NCBI GenBank assembly: GCA_017936375.1 | Contig: JAGBFR010000026.1 | Span: 1-40,373 of the forward strand | Direction: 5' to 3' | Source: Clostridia bacterium | GTDB lineage: Bacteria > Bacillota > Clostridia > Christensenellales > Aristaeellaceae | Length of the DNA stretch: 40,373 nt | Shown: piece by piece, positions 17,376 to 24,695 of the stretch | Layout: each line of letters starts with the position of its first letter | How positions within the stretch are numbered: position 1 is the first letter of the stretch | The notes under the pieces: generated by a model | Seen by the model: the letters and a program-made list of their open reading frames with translations, nothing else | Databases searched by the model: none | Told to the model about the DNA's origin: nothing | Program-made: the position numbers and the translations under genes

Positions 17376-17885
17376 ATGGATACCGAACGCTTTGCTGAGT
17401 ATTACAACGAGGCCGTGACCGCCGTTGTCTTCGCCGTACACAGGATGAATAAGCCGATCCTCTGCGGGAAGATCAACGCGTGCTGGCGCGAGGAGCTCCT
17501 TGACAATCGCTTCTGCTCCGTGGGCATCCGCCATGGCGCCGCCGTCTGGCTCGAGCAGCTGGAGGCGGAGGATCCGCAGCGGGCCCGCAGGCTGATTCAG
17601 GCGATGGAGCAGACCTCCCTGCGCGTGGGCGTCGGCCCTGTGCAGGCGGGCGTCGGCGCGGCGGGGGCTGCCGCTGTGATCGGCGGGGCGCTGCTTGGCG
17701 CGATGGATAAGACGGCGAAGGCGGCGCGCTTTGGCCGCGCGGCTGCGGGCGTGCTGGGCCTTGGCCTGCTGGGCAAGAGCGGCGTGGACGCAGCGCAGGC
17801 CTCCGACCCCGAGCGCGTGAGCGCCCTCGTGCGCGAGCAGGCGCAGGCGCAGCTGGAGGAGCTGCTCGCCATTCTCCGCGATTGA
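17376..17885 (+). CDS. Small Gly/Ala-rich hydrophobic protein, last gene of the dynamin operon
   Basis: 169 residues, not recognised. Residues 1-80 look globular with two cysteines; about 84-134 is a Gly/Ala-rich hydrophobic stretch with repeated AAG and GLG steps, like glycine-zipper membrane segments; the last 30 residues are a charged helix. AAGGAGG precedes the ATG at 17376, preferred over an upstream ATG at 17352. It follows GTPase 2 by 27 bp. It may insert into membranes or recruit the GTPases. No clear terminator follows. Confidence 0.7.
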   Translation: MDTERFAEYYNEAVTAVVFAVHRMNKPILCGKINACWREELLDNRFCSVGIRHGAAVWLEQLEAEDPQRARRLIQAMEQTSLRVGVGPVQAGVGAAGAAAVIGGALLGAMDKTAKAARFGRAAAGVLGLGLLGKSGVDAAQASDPERVSALVREQAQAQLEELLAILRD

Positions 17886-17902
17886 TCTGTCGGGTGAGAT
17901 CC

Positions 17903-17931
17903 ATCATAGAATGGGAACATATGTTCGTCAA
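17903..17931 (-). promoter_or_regulatory. LexA-type promoter reading toward the dynamin operon (antisense)
   Basis: On the minus strand: TTGACG (17926-17931), 17-bp spacer, TATGAT (17903-17908). A LexA box fills the spacer. Transcription would begin near 17896 and run antisense into the last operon gene; no minus-strand gene is seen. Confidence 0.65.
17914..17927. promoter_or_regulatory. LexA (SOS) box 1
   Basis: On the minus strand CGAACATATGTTCC, a full match to the Gram-positive LexA consensus CGAACRNRYGTTYC. Confidence 0.85.
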
Positions 17932-17953
17932 GTGTTCTGAGTGAAATTTAATG

Positions 17954-17967
17954 GGAACAAATGTTCG
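17954..17967. promoter_or_regulatory. LexA (SOS) box 2
   Basis: CGAACATTTGTTCC on the minus strand, one mismatch from consensus. It begins exactly 40 bp from box 1, about four helical turns, so two LexA dimers could sit on the same face. Confidence 0.75.
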
Positions 17968-17976
17968 TATTTTCGC

Positions 17977-18005
17977 TTGACAAATCGCCGTATTTGTGCT
18001 AGAAT
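17977..18005 (+). promoter_or_regulatory. LexA-associated promoter reading rightward with no gene
   Basis: TTGACA, a 17-bp spacer and TAGAAT, close to ideal. LexA box 2 lies 9 bp upstream. Downstream there is no plus-strand gene: only hairpins at 18019-18077 and the repeat pair at 18121-18292, then a gene on the other strand. Confidence 0.7.
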
Positions 18006-18045
18006 CACCTCATCGTCGCCCGCCGCACAGCGTGGCGGGGGGTAA

Positions 18046-18077
18046 GGGGGGCAATCTTCTACGGGGGATTGCTCCCC
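18046..18077 (+). other. Hairpin in the orphan SOS transcript
   Basis: An 11-bp stem (GGGGGGCAATC with GATTGCTCCCC, one G-U pair) with a 10-nt loop, about 35 nt into the predicted transcript. A smaller CCCGCC/GGCGGG hairpin precedes it. The following GTTTACG is a poor T-tract. It may be a weak terminator or part of a small RNA. Confidence 0.45.
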
Positions 18078-18120
18078 GTTTACGTAGCCCCTCGTCACCC
18101 CGTAACTCTTCGTCACCTCA

Positions 18121-18292
18121 AGCCTTCCCCTGAGAGGGGAAGGTGGATCGGCGAAGCCGAGACGGATGAGGTTCCCGCCCGCAGGCGGCGTAACCTCGTC
18201 ACCTCAAGCCTTCCCCTGAGAGGGGAAGGTGGATCGGCGAAGCCGAGACGGATGAGGTTCCCGCCCGCAGGCGGCGTAACCTCGTCACCCCG
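18121..18292 (+). repeat. 86-bp tandem duplication of the three-hairpin repeat
   Basis: Two essentially identical 86-bp units (18121-18206 and 18207-18292), each with CCTTCCCCT/AGGGGAAGG, CGGC-gaa-GCCG, GACGGATGAGG and CCGCC-cgca-GGCGG. The copies are far more alike than copies elsewhere, so the duplication is recent. No gene is seen in 17886-18364. Confidence 0.9.
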
Positions 18293-18315
18293 TATCCCCC
18301 TTCATCCCCATAGAC

Positions 18316-18346
18316 AGAAAAACCCCGAAGCCATGAGGCCTCGGGG
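18316..18346 (-). terminator. Terminator of the acyltransferase gene
   Basis: On the minus strand a CCCCGAGGCC/GGCTTCGGGG stem with a short loop, followed by TTTTTC, 18 bp past the stop. Confidence 0.85.
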
Positions 18347-18364
18347 ATTGTGCGTTTTGGGGGA

Positions 18365-19327
18365 TCAGGCGGCAGGGACGTCCTTCCTCTGCATCGGGCG
18401 GGGCAGGCGCAGGGCGCTGAGCAGCAGGAGGATGAGCAGCGAGAGGACGACGGCCAGCGCGAGATTGACCGGGAGGGAGAAGCGGAAGACGCCGTATTGC
18501 CGCATCAGCCGCAGGAGGAAGCCGTGGAGGAGGAAGACGGGCAGCGTGTTCTCCCCGGCGCGGGTGAAGAGGGGGATGCGCACGCCCGGCACGGCGAGGA
18601 GCAGCAGCACGAGGAAGCACAGCGCGATGACAAAGAGCTTGGCACGGGTCACAGCCCCGTAGCCGTAGGCGGCGTAGGAATAGGAGCCGTACATCTGCGG
18701 GGCGGAGAGGCCCGGATAACGGCGCAGATAAAGCACCATCGCGCAGCACACGGCGATCATCACGGCAGAGCCTGCCAGGCGGATGAGGCGGGGCGGCCCC
18801 TCGCACACGGCGGCACGCAGGCGCGCCTCCCCGCTGAAGAGATGCCCCAGCAGGAAGAAGGGGAGGAACACGATCGTCCGCGAGAGGGAGAGCGTATAGC
18901 CGACGGAGGCGTCGTACCCGCACAGCAGCGCGAGGATCACGCTGAGCGCGAGCAGGACGAGCTGCCGCCGCTTTGTCTGCCGGCTGAAGGGGATGAGCAG
19001 CAGCAGCCAGTGGTGCATGGAGAGCGCATACCACAGCAGCCAGTAGGGCGTGGTGTACTGCAGCGCGGCCCCCGTGCCGAGGATGTGCGCGTCAAAGAGC
19101 AGATACATCGTCTGGAAGGCGATATAGATCCCCAGCGTCGTGCCGGTGCGCCGCGTCGAGGGCCGGGCGAAGAAGCCCGTCAGGAAGACAAACGCGGGCA
19201 TGTGGAAGGCGTAGATCGCGCGGTAGAGGAGTGAGCCCTCCCAGAAGAGCTCAAGGCAGTGCGCGAAGACGACCAGCAGCATCAGCAGCGCGCGCAGGTT
19301 GTCGGGGCGGGGGGATCGTTTGCTCAT
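18365..19327 (-). CDS. Acyltransferase-3-family membrane protein
   Basis: 320 residues, with about ten hydrophobic helices throughout. The N-terminus RPDNLRALLMLLVVFAHCLELF has the Asp-x-x-Arg and the membrane His of the acyltransferase-3 (OafA/NolL/WecH-like) family, which moves acyl groups across the membrane onto surface sugars or peptidoglycan. The ATG at 19327 has GGAGG 8 bp upstream; a longer reading would translate the short-repeat leader and is unlikely. The acceptor cannot be deduced, as no glycan genes are adjacent. Confidence 0.85.
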   Translation of the reverse strand: MSKRSPRPDNLRALLMLLVVFAHCLELFWEGSLLYRAIYAFHMPAFVFLTGFFARPSTRRTGTTLGIYIAFQTMYLLFDAHILGTGAALQYTTPYWLLWYALSMHHWLLLLIPFSRQTKRRQLVLLALSVILALLCGYDASVGYTLSLSRTIVFLPFFLLGHLFSGEARLRAAVCEGPPRLIRLAGSAVMIAVCCAMVLYLRRYPGLSAPQMYGSYSYAAYGYGAVTRAKLFVIALCFLVLLLLAVPGVRIPLFTRAGENTLPVFLLHGFLLRLMRQYGVFRFSLPVNLALAVVLSLLILLLLSALRLPRPMQRKDVPAA

Positions 19328-19404
19328 GGCGGAGGCCTCCGTTCGTCGGGATGATCGGCGGTTGGCGGCGCAGGCAGCGGGCTGCACGCGCGGCGTATAG
19401 GCAG

Positions 19405-19475
19405 GTGTAAAGGGGATGTGTACAGGTGCGTGTAAAGGCGCCTGTAAAGGGAATGCGTAAAGGCATGTGTAAAGC
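19405..19475 (-). repeat. Six short repeats (12-13 bp period) in the acyltransferase leader
   Basis: Variants of GTGTAAAGG start at 19405, 19418, 19430, 19442, 19455 and 19467, a mean period near 12.4 bp. They lie between the predicted promoter and the acyltransferase start, so the minus-strand RNA carries repeated CCTTTACAC. They may bind a protein or vary in number by slippage. Confidence 0.75.
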
Positions 19476-19515
19476 GCATAGGGCAAGAAGGTGCACGGCG
19501 CGTATACATATCCTG

Positions 19516-19524
19516 ATTATACCA
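19516..19524 (-). promoter_or_regulatory. Extended -10 promoter of the acyltransferase gene
   Basis: TGGTATAAT on the minus strand (TG-n-TATAAT). No good -35. It implies a leader of about 180 nt holding the short repeat array. Confidence 0.5.
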
Positions 19525-19590
19525 CAGCGGAGAGATATGGGGAAGCGCATCAAATTTAATCCTTGTTTAATCCCGCGCCCGCCCTGACTG

Positions 19591-19599
19591 TGGTATGAT
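19591..19599 (+). promoter_or_regulatory. Extended -10 promoter of the second reductase gene
   Basis: TGGTATGAT (TG-n-TATGAT) about 46 bp before the ATG, without a clear -35. The same TGTGGTAT string occurs in the opposite-facing promoter 70 bp away. Confidence 0.5.
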
Positions 19600-19645
19600 G
19601 AATTTGTAACAAAGTCCCCCACCAACCAAGCAAAGGAGGCCAAAC

Positions 19646-21439
19646 ATGAAAAAGACTTTTCTGTCCATGCTTCTTGCGATGAGCATCCTGCTCATCGCGC
19701 TGACCGGCGGCGCCCTTGCCGACGGCCTTGCCTTCACCGCCGGCGAGTACACCGGCACTGCCCGCGGCAACAACGGCGATGTTCAGGTGAAGGTCACCTT
19801 CTCCGAGGACGCCATCGTCTCCGTCGAGCTGGGCGAGCATCATGAGACCTACTTCATGATCCCGACCCCGGCCGCCAAGATCCCGGCGGCGATCGTGGAG
19901 CATCAGTCCCTGGCCGTGGATACCGTGGCCGGCGCGACCCTCTCCAGCCGCGCGATCATCAACGCCGTCGCGGACGCCGCCAAGCAGGCGAATGCCTCCG
20001 GCGACCTCTACGCCCCGATCGAGAAGACGATCGAGGATAAGGAAGAGACCTGCGAGGTGCTCGTCGTGGGCGCCGGCCTTGCGGGCCTGCATGCGGCGAC
20101 CAAGCTGCAGACCATGGGCGTGGACGTCATCCTCATCGAGCAGCTTGATGTGGCCGGCGGCAACTGCCTCTTCGCCAGCGGCAACTTCTTCGGCCCGATG
20201 ACCGACGAGGACTATGAGACCTGCCTGGCCAAGTGGATGAAGAGCACCGCGCTCAATACCGAGGTTGCCCCGAGCGAGGACCTGCCCAACGTGGCCAAGG
20301 TCGAAAAGCTCCTCAAGGACAGCGTGAGCCTCGTCTCCTTCCTGGAGAATGATCTGGGCTTTGATATGTGCCTGACGACCGACTACACCACCACCAGCGC
20401 GGACGTTACCAAGTACATGATCCGCCCGACCCCGGACATGGAGCGCTACTCCTCCCGCGGCAGCCAGATCTGCCAGACCCTCGAGGCGAAGTACGTCGAG
20501 CTGGGCGGCGACCTGCGCTTTGGCACGAAGGCGACCGAGCTGATCGCCAACGAGTCCGGCGCGATCACCGGCGCGATCTGCGAGACCGACAACGGCAAGC
20601 TGACCATCAACGCGGGCGCGGTCATCATGGCGACCGGCTCCATCACCGGCAATGACGAGATGCTCGCCAAGTACATGCCGTACCGCTCCGGCGACTGGTT
20701 CTGCACGGGCGTGGGCTCCACCGGCGAGGGCCTTGAGATGATGATCGACAAGGGCGCCGTGATGTGGGATACCTGGGTCACCGGTTCCATCATCGTCCAT
20801 GACACCCCGATTCTCACCCGCACCACCAACGATGGCACCCAGGTGCGCGGCACCAAGAGCGCCAAGGCGCTGCACGTCAATCGTCAGGGCCAGCGCCTGA
20901 TCAACGAGAACCACAGCCGTGAGGGCAACTTCTACGGCGTGGCGGGTGAGCCGAGCGTGCTCATCGAGATCACCGACGCCGCGCTGGCCGCCGAGATCGG
21001 CCGCCTGGACGAGTTCGAAGCGAAGGCCTCCGAGAAGGGCCCGTTCTTCAAGGCGGAGACCATCGAGGAGCTCGCTGCGAAGCTGGGCATGGACGCCGCC
21101 GCGCTGGCCGCGACCGTCGAGCGCTACAATGGCTTCTGCGCCGCCGGCGCCGACGAGGACTTCGGCAAGCCTGCCGAGAGCCTCATCGCCATCGACGAGG
21201 GCCCGTTCTATGCCGTCATCGACACGCTGGTCGGCTTTGACATCACCGGCGGCGTGAAGACCGACATCAATACCCGCGTGCTGCGCGAGGACGGCACCAC
21301 CATCGACGGCCTCTACGCCGTTGGCCTTGCCTCCAGCCGCGACTTCTTCTCCACCGCCTATGTCGGCGGCGGCAGCCTGACCATCTGCGCGACCACCGCG
21401 ATCACCGCTGCGCAGGACGCCGTGGAGTACATCAAGTAA
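19646..21439 (+). CDS. Exported FMN/FAD-dependent reductase 2
   Basis: 597 residues. Signal peptide 1-25 (GGALA|D), FMN-binding domain (about 28-118) with the standard flavinylation motif around T98 (DTVAGATLSS), then a fumarate-reductase-type FAD domain with GAGLAG (142-147) and a C-terminal GGGSLTICATTA. FMN is expected to be attached covalently by an ApbE-type enzyme encoded elsewhere. It shares domain order with the reductase at 4641 but differs widely in the substrate-domain region, so it probably uses another acceptor. AAGGAGG precedes the ATG; it is monocistronic, closed by a strong terminator. Such exported flavoproteins commonly use enoates, fumarate or urocanate as respiratory acceptors. 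Confidence 0.9.
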   Translation: MKKTFLSMLLAMSILLIALTGGALADGLAFTAGEYTGTARGNNGDVQVKVTFSEDAIVSVELGEHHETYFMIPTPAAKIPAAIVEHQSLAVDTVAGATLSSRAIINAVADAAKQANASGDLYAPIEKTIEDKEETCEVLVVGAGLAGLHAATKLQTMGVDVILIEQLDVAGGNCLFASGNFFGPMTDEDYETCLAKWMKSTALNTEVAPSEDLPNVAKVEKLLKDSVSLVSFLENDLGFDMCLTTDYTTTSADVTKYMIRPTPDMERYSSRGSQICQTLEAKYVELGGDLRFGTKATELIANESGAITGAICETDNGKLTINAGAVIMATGSITGNDEMLAKYMPYRSGDWFCTGVGSTGEGLEMMIDKGAVMWDTWVTGSIIVHDTPILTRTTNDGTQVRGTKSAKALHVNRQGQRLINENHSREGNFYGVAGEPSVLIEITDAALAAEIGRLDEFEAKASEKGPFFKAETIEELAAKLGMDAAALAATVERYNGFCAAGADEDFGKPAESLIAIDEGPFYAVIDTLVGFDITGGVKTDINTRVLREDGTTIDGLYAVGLASSRDFFSTAYVGGGSLTICATTAITAAQDAVEYIK

Positions 21440-21452
21440 TCCGCACACACAA

Positions 21453-21489
21453 AGAGAGAGGCTGCGCATGCAGCCTCTCTCTGGTTTTT
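21453..21489 (+). terminator. Terminator after reductase 2
   Basis: A perfect 13-bp stem (AGAGAGAGGCTGC/GCAGCCTCTCTCT) with a 4-nt loop, then GGTTTTTG. Confidence 0.92.
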
Positions 21490-21522
21490 GACACAAGACC
21501 AAATGATGATATCAAGCATTGT

Positions 21523-21784
21523 TCCCCGCCCGCAGTCTCCATCCGTCAGCTTCGCTGCCACCTTCCTCCCGGAGGAAGGCTTTTCCTCTGAGCGACTTGC
21601 GTGAATCGGCATGGCTGATGTGCTCGGCTGCGAATACGAACGGGCTCCCTCTGGGAGGCGCCGAAGCTGAGCGCGTCCTGTGGACGCAATAAGCAAAGCG
21701 GAGCGTGGGGAATCGCAAGGAGCGCTTGCGCGACTATGCGAGTTCCCCGGAATGCTGGCTGCCCGAAGGGCAGACTGAGGGAGA
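21523..21784. repeat. Composite repeat element between reductase 2 and the histidine kinase
   Basis: The left end is a minus-strand relative of the three-hairpin repeat (CCTTCCTCC/GGAGGAAGG at 21561-21579, CAGC-gaa-GCTG). The right end is GCTGCCC-gaa-GGGCAGACTGAGGGAG. The interior 21698-21724 recurs in reverse at 39480-39506 with 26 of 27 bases the same. No coding gene is supported in 21440-21793. Confidence 0.7.
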
Positions 21785-21793
21785 AATCGTGCT

Positions 21794-23665
21794 TTACTCC
21801 TCCGGCGTGAAGAGCGGCAGATTCACCGTGAATGTGCTGCCCCGGCCGACCTCGCTGTCCACGTGGATGACGCCCATGTGGCTGTTGATGATGCCGTTGG
21901 CGATGGAGAGCCCGAGGCCGGAGGAGCGCTTGTTCCGGCCGCTCGCGCGGTAATAGCGCTCAAAGACGCGGGGCTGTTCCTCCTTTGGGATGCCCTTGCC
22001 CGTGTCAGTGACGCGCAGCAGGCATCGCCCGTCCTGCGCGGCGGCCTGCAGCGTCACGCTGCCGCCCTGCGGGGTGTAGAGGATGGCGTTTTCCGTGAGA
22101 TTGGCGACGGCCTGCTGAATGCGGAAGGGGTCGCCCCATGTGACGGCGCGCTCCGCGCATGGGAGCACGCTGAGCGTAACACCCCGCTCGGCAGCCATGG
22201 GCACAAGCCCCGCCGCCACGATGGAGGCGATGCCGCACATGTCCACCTCGTCCTGATCGTACTGGATATCCCCGTCTTCCAGCTTGGCCAGCAGGAAGAG
22301 ATCCTCCACCAGCCGCTCGAGATAGGCGACCCGCTCGCGCATCACGGCGAGCGAGCCGGCGCTTACCTGCGCTTCATCGTCCATGGCCTCAAGGCGGCCC
22401 TTGAGCACGAAGACGGGGCTGCGCAGGTCGTGGAAGATGTTGAGCATCAGCGCGTGCTTGCGCTGCTGCTCGCTTATGAGCTGGGCGGTGCGCTCCTCGA
22501 CCTTGCGCTCGAGGTCGATATTGAGCGCGGAGACCTCCGCCGCCAGATGGTCCGCCTCGAGGAACTTGAGGGAGAATCGATCCAGAATCTGATACACGCA
22601 GGCGCTCATGAAGATCAGGTTGCTGATCTCCTTGACGCGCACGAACATCAGCAGCGGCGAGTACGCCATATCCAGCACACTGTTGCTCACGTAGAGGAAG
22701 AGCGTGATGCCCTCCATCATGGCGTACGCTGTGAAGACCATGCGCGCGCCTTTTCGCCGTGCAGCGAGCGCCCCGGCCATGGTGATCAGCACGGGGATGA
22801 GCATCACCCGGCGCATGAACTGGTACATGTATACGCCGAGGAACATGTCCATGAATACCGCGCAAAGCGCCGCCAGCACGAAAGCCGGCAGGGAGAACAG
22901 CTGCTTGCAGCGCGGCGGCACATCCTCGGAGAAGAGGGCAACGCAGGTGTAGGCGAGGCAGACGACGGGCAGCACATTCGTCATGGCGCTGAGCCGGTCC
23001 ATCACCCTGTAAGGGAAGGGGATGCTCCTGTCCTCCAGCGCGGAAAAGAGATACAGCAGCACGAACAGCGCTGCCGTGCCCACGGTGACGAGGTAACGCT
23101 CGCTCGTCTTGCGCCTGAAGAGCACGGCGCAGGCGGCGATGAGCATCAGGTACGCGCCGATGAGCAGGCGGTAGAATGTGCCGCCCGCCGCGCTGGCGCG
23201 GGCTGCATTCTGCGCCGTGCCCACGACGATCTTGGGCCGCTGGGCGGCATAGCGGGTGAAGAGCGTGGCGGGTGAGTAGCCGCGGATGGTCGAAGGTGCG
23301 GTTTTGAGCAGGAGATGAATATCGCCCTCCGCATCCGGCGCGGCCTGCAGCGAATAGGTGCGCTGCGAGGCGGAATCGCGCGAGAGCTCCGCCAGCAGCG
23401 TGTCGCCCTGCCAGATCTGCGCGATGCGGAAATAGAGCGTGAGCGTCACATCGCCCGCGCCGGGCTCGCCGTCAAGCGCGATGGGGTAGCCCTCCTGCAC
23501 GGGGTCGTATTCAAGCCCGGCGAGCACATAGCTGCGCGCGGCGAGATCCTGCGGCAGCTGCCCGCCGTTCATGACGCGCGGCGCGCTCCCGTTGATGAGA
23601 AACATGAGCCCCGCGACCAGCACGGCGATGAGCACAAAGCTCAGAATGGTCTTTTTCACACGCAT
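21794..23665 (-). CDS. Membrane sensor histidine kinase
   Basis: 623 residues. An N-terminal membrane segment (about 5-25) is followed by an extracytoplasmic domain (about 26-160), then about seven hydrophobic helices (about 165-362), a coiled linker (370-405), the HisKA box FHDLRSP with H412, and an HATPase domain with NLTENAILYTP, DTGKGIP and GLGLSIANGII. This is the layout of 7TM-DISM-type kinases that sense extracellular ligands. It is divergent from the response regulator at 23779, its likely partner. The ATG at 23665 is very close to AAGGGGA; the in-frame GTG at 23659 is better spaced and may be the real start. Stimulus unknown. Confidence 0.9.
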   Translation of the reverse strand: MRVKKTILSFVLIAVLVAGLMFLINGSAPRVMNGGQLPQDLAARSYVLAGLEYDPVQEGYPIALDGEPGAGDVTLTLYFRIAQIWQGDTLLAELSRDSASQRTYSLQAAPDAEGDIHLLLKTAPSTIRGYSPATLFTRYAAQRPKIVVGTAQNAARASAAGGTFYRLLIGAYLMLIAACAVLFRRKTSERYLVTVGTAALFVLLYLFSALEDRSIPFPYRVMDRLSAMTNVLPVVCLAYTCVALFSEDVPPRCKQLFSLPAFVLAALCAVFMDMFLGVYMYQFMRRVMLIPVLITMAGALAARRKGARMVFTAYAMMEGITLFLYVSNSVLDMAYSPLLMFVRVKEISNLIFMSACVYQILDRFSLKFLEADHLAAEVSALNIDLERKVEERTAQLISEQQRKHALMLNIFHDLRSPVFVLKGRLEAMDDEAQVSAGSLAVMRERVAYLERLVEDLFLLAKLEDGDIQYDQDEVDMCGIASIVAAGLVPMAAERGVTLSVLPCAERAVTWGDPFRIQQAVANLTENAILYTPQGGSVTLQAAAQDGRCLLRVTDTGKGIPKEEQPRVFERYYRASGRNKRSSGLGLSIANGIINSHMGVIHVDSEVGRGSTFTVNLPLFTPEE

Positions 23666-23692
23666 TCCCCTTATCCCGGCGGGCAGACCCGC

Positions 23693-23721
23693 TTGACATT
23701 CTTACCATCCCATTCTACCAT
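23693..23721 (+). promoter_or_regulatory. Response-regulator promoter, overlapping the kinase promoter
   Basis: TTGACA, a 17-bp spacer and TACCAT on the plus strand. On the minus strand TGGTAGAAT (extended -10, TAGAAT at 23712-23717) overlaps it, so the two promoters face each other and may compete. Confidence 0.6.
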
Positions 23722-23778
23722 AGATGACAGAGAGAGAACAGAGGCTAGACGGCGCTGCGGCGCAAAGGAGGCGATTGC

Positions 23779-24477
23779 ATGATCCGCGTTCTGCTCGTTG
23801 AGGACGACGCCGAGATCGCGCGCATCATCCGGTATTTCCTCTCCGGCAATGGGGAGTACGACGTGGTATGGGCCGCGACGGCGCAGGATGCGATCGTCGC
23901 CTCGCGCGACTGGTTTGACATCATCCTGCTGGACGTCATGCTGCCCGATGAGAGCGGCGTGGACCTGTGCAGCCGCCTGCGCGAGTGGCATCGCTGCCCG
24001 ATTATCTTCCTGAGCTGCCTGGATGACAGCGATACCATCATCAGCGCCCTTGACCACGGCGGCGACGACTACATCGTCAAGCCCTTTGACAATCGTGTGC
24101 TCATCGCGCGCATTCAGGCGAACCTGCGCCGTGTGAAGCTGGAGCACGAGCGCCTGCCGGAAAACATCCTGACCTGCCGCGGCTTTTCCATCAATGCTGC
24201 CGAGCGTACGCTCGTGCGGGATGGGCGCAGCTACCCGCTGCCGCCGATGGAATTCCGCATCCTCTCCTACATGATGCAGAACCCGGGCAAGTGCTTCCGC
24301 TCCAGCGAGCTCTACCGCCTCATCTGGGGGAGGGACAGCTATGGCGACAACCGCACCGTCGCCGTGCATATCCACTCCATCCGCAGGAAGATCGAGAAGG
24401 ACGCCTCTTCCCCGCACTATCTGCGCAGCATCTGGGGGAAGGGGTATCTCTTCGACCCGGAGGGGACGGGGGAATAA
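23779..24477 (+). CDS. Response regulator, OmpR/PhoB type
   Basis: 232 residues. Receiver domain (1-120): acidic pair in LVEDDAEI, phospho-acceptor Asp in ILLDVMLPDESG, Ser in place of the usual Thr in FLSC, and Lys in VKPFD. The C-terminal winged helix (about 135-228) has PPMEFRILSYMMQNPGKCF and RTVAVHIHSIRRKIE, typical of OmpR/PhoB. AAGGAGG precedes the ATG. It is divergent from the histidine kinase and followed by a bidirectional terminator. No other target is adjacent, so it may act on its own promoter region and distant genes. Confidence 0.93.
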   Translation: MIRVLLVEDDAEIARIIRYFLSGNGEYDVVWAATAQDAIVASRDWFDIILLDVMLPDESGVDLCSRLREWHRCPIIFLSCLDDSDTIISALDHGGDDYIVKPFDNRVLIARIQANLRRVKLEHERLPENILTCRGFSINAAERTLVRDGRSYPLPPMEFRILSYMMQNPGKCFRSSELYRLIWGRDSYGDNRTVAVHIHSIRRKIEKDASSPHYLRSIWGKGYLFDPEGTGE

Positions 24478-24498
24478 ACGGATCCCAGAGAATAAAAG

Positions 24499-24550
24499 CC
24501 CCCGCCGCCTCCGATCGCGCTATGCGATCCGGAGGCGGCGGGTTGTTTTT
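24499..24550. terminator. Bidirectional terminator
   Basis: A long stem (CCCGCCGCCTCCG with CGGAGGCGGCGGG, extended by GATCGC/GCGATC). It is followed by TTGTTTTTG on the plus strand and by GGCTTTTATTC on the minus strand. It ends the response regulator and the 38-residue gene. Confidence 0.92.
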
Positions 24551-24553
24551 GCC

Positions 24554-24670
24554 TTAAAAACGCCATTCGTCCTCCAGCACATGCAGCGGGCCGAAGAGCT
24601 CGCAGAACATCTCCCTGCCGGTGTATTCAAAGCTGCAGTGGGCGAGATACCGTTCCCTGTCAAAGATCAT
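24554..24670 (-). CDS. 38-residue small protein with its own strong promoter
   Basis: Begins MIFDRERYLAHC and ends HVLEDEWRF; acidic, with two Cys and many aromatic residues, no membrane segment. AGGAGG lies upstream of the ATG, an ideal promoter sits at 24696-24724, and a terminator follows immediately, so it is a complete tiny transcription unit. I do not recognise the family. Its position next to lacZ may be coincidental. A longer reading from 24817 runs through the promoter and is rejected. Confidence 0.7.
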   Translation of the reverse strand: MIFDRERYLAHCSFEYTGREMFCELFGPLHVLEDEWRF

Positions 24671-24695
24671 GGGACACCCCTCCTTTAATAATGAA

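Noticed and set aside
15057-17534. 825-residue open frame antisense to dynamin-like GTPase 2
   Set aside because: It mirrors a gene with clear GTPase motifs and has shadow-type composition.
17928-18116. Minus-strand frame of 62 codons across the LexA boxes
   Set aside because: It runs through the -35/-10 of the opposing promoter and box 2, lacks a ribosome site, and resembles no LexA-regulated protein.
18121-18292. CRISPR array
   Set aside because: Only two tandem units without distinct spacers, and no cas genes.
18069-18662. Plus-strand frame downstream of the orphan SOS promoter
   Set aside because: It translates the two repeat units and then runs antisense to the acyltransferase gene; no ribosome site.
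19405-19475. CRISPR or iteron-type replication origin
   Set aside because: Units of 12-13 bp without spacers are too short for CRISPR, and no replication gene is near.
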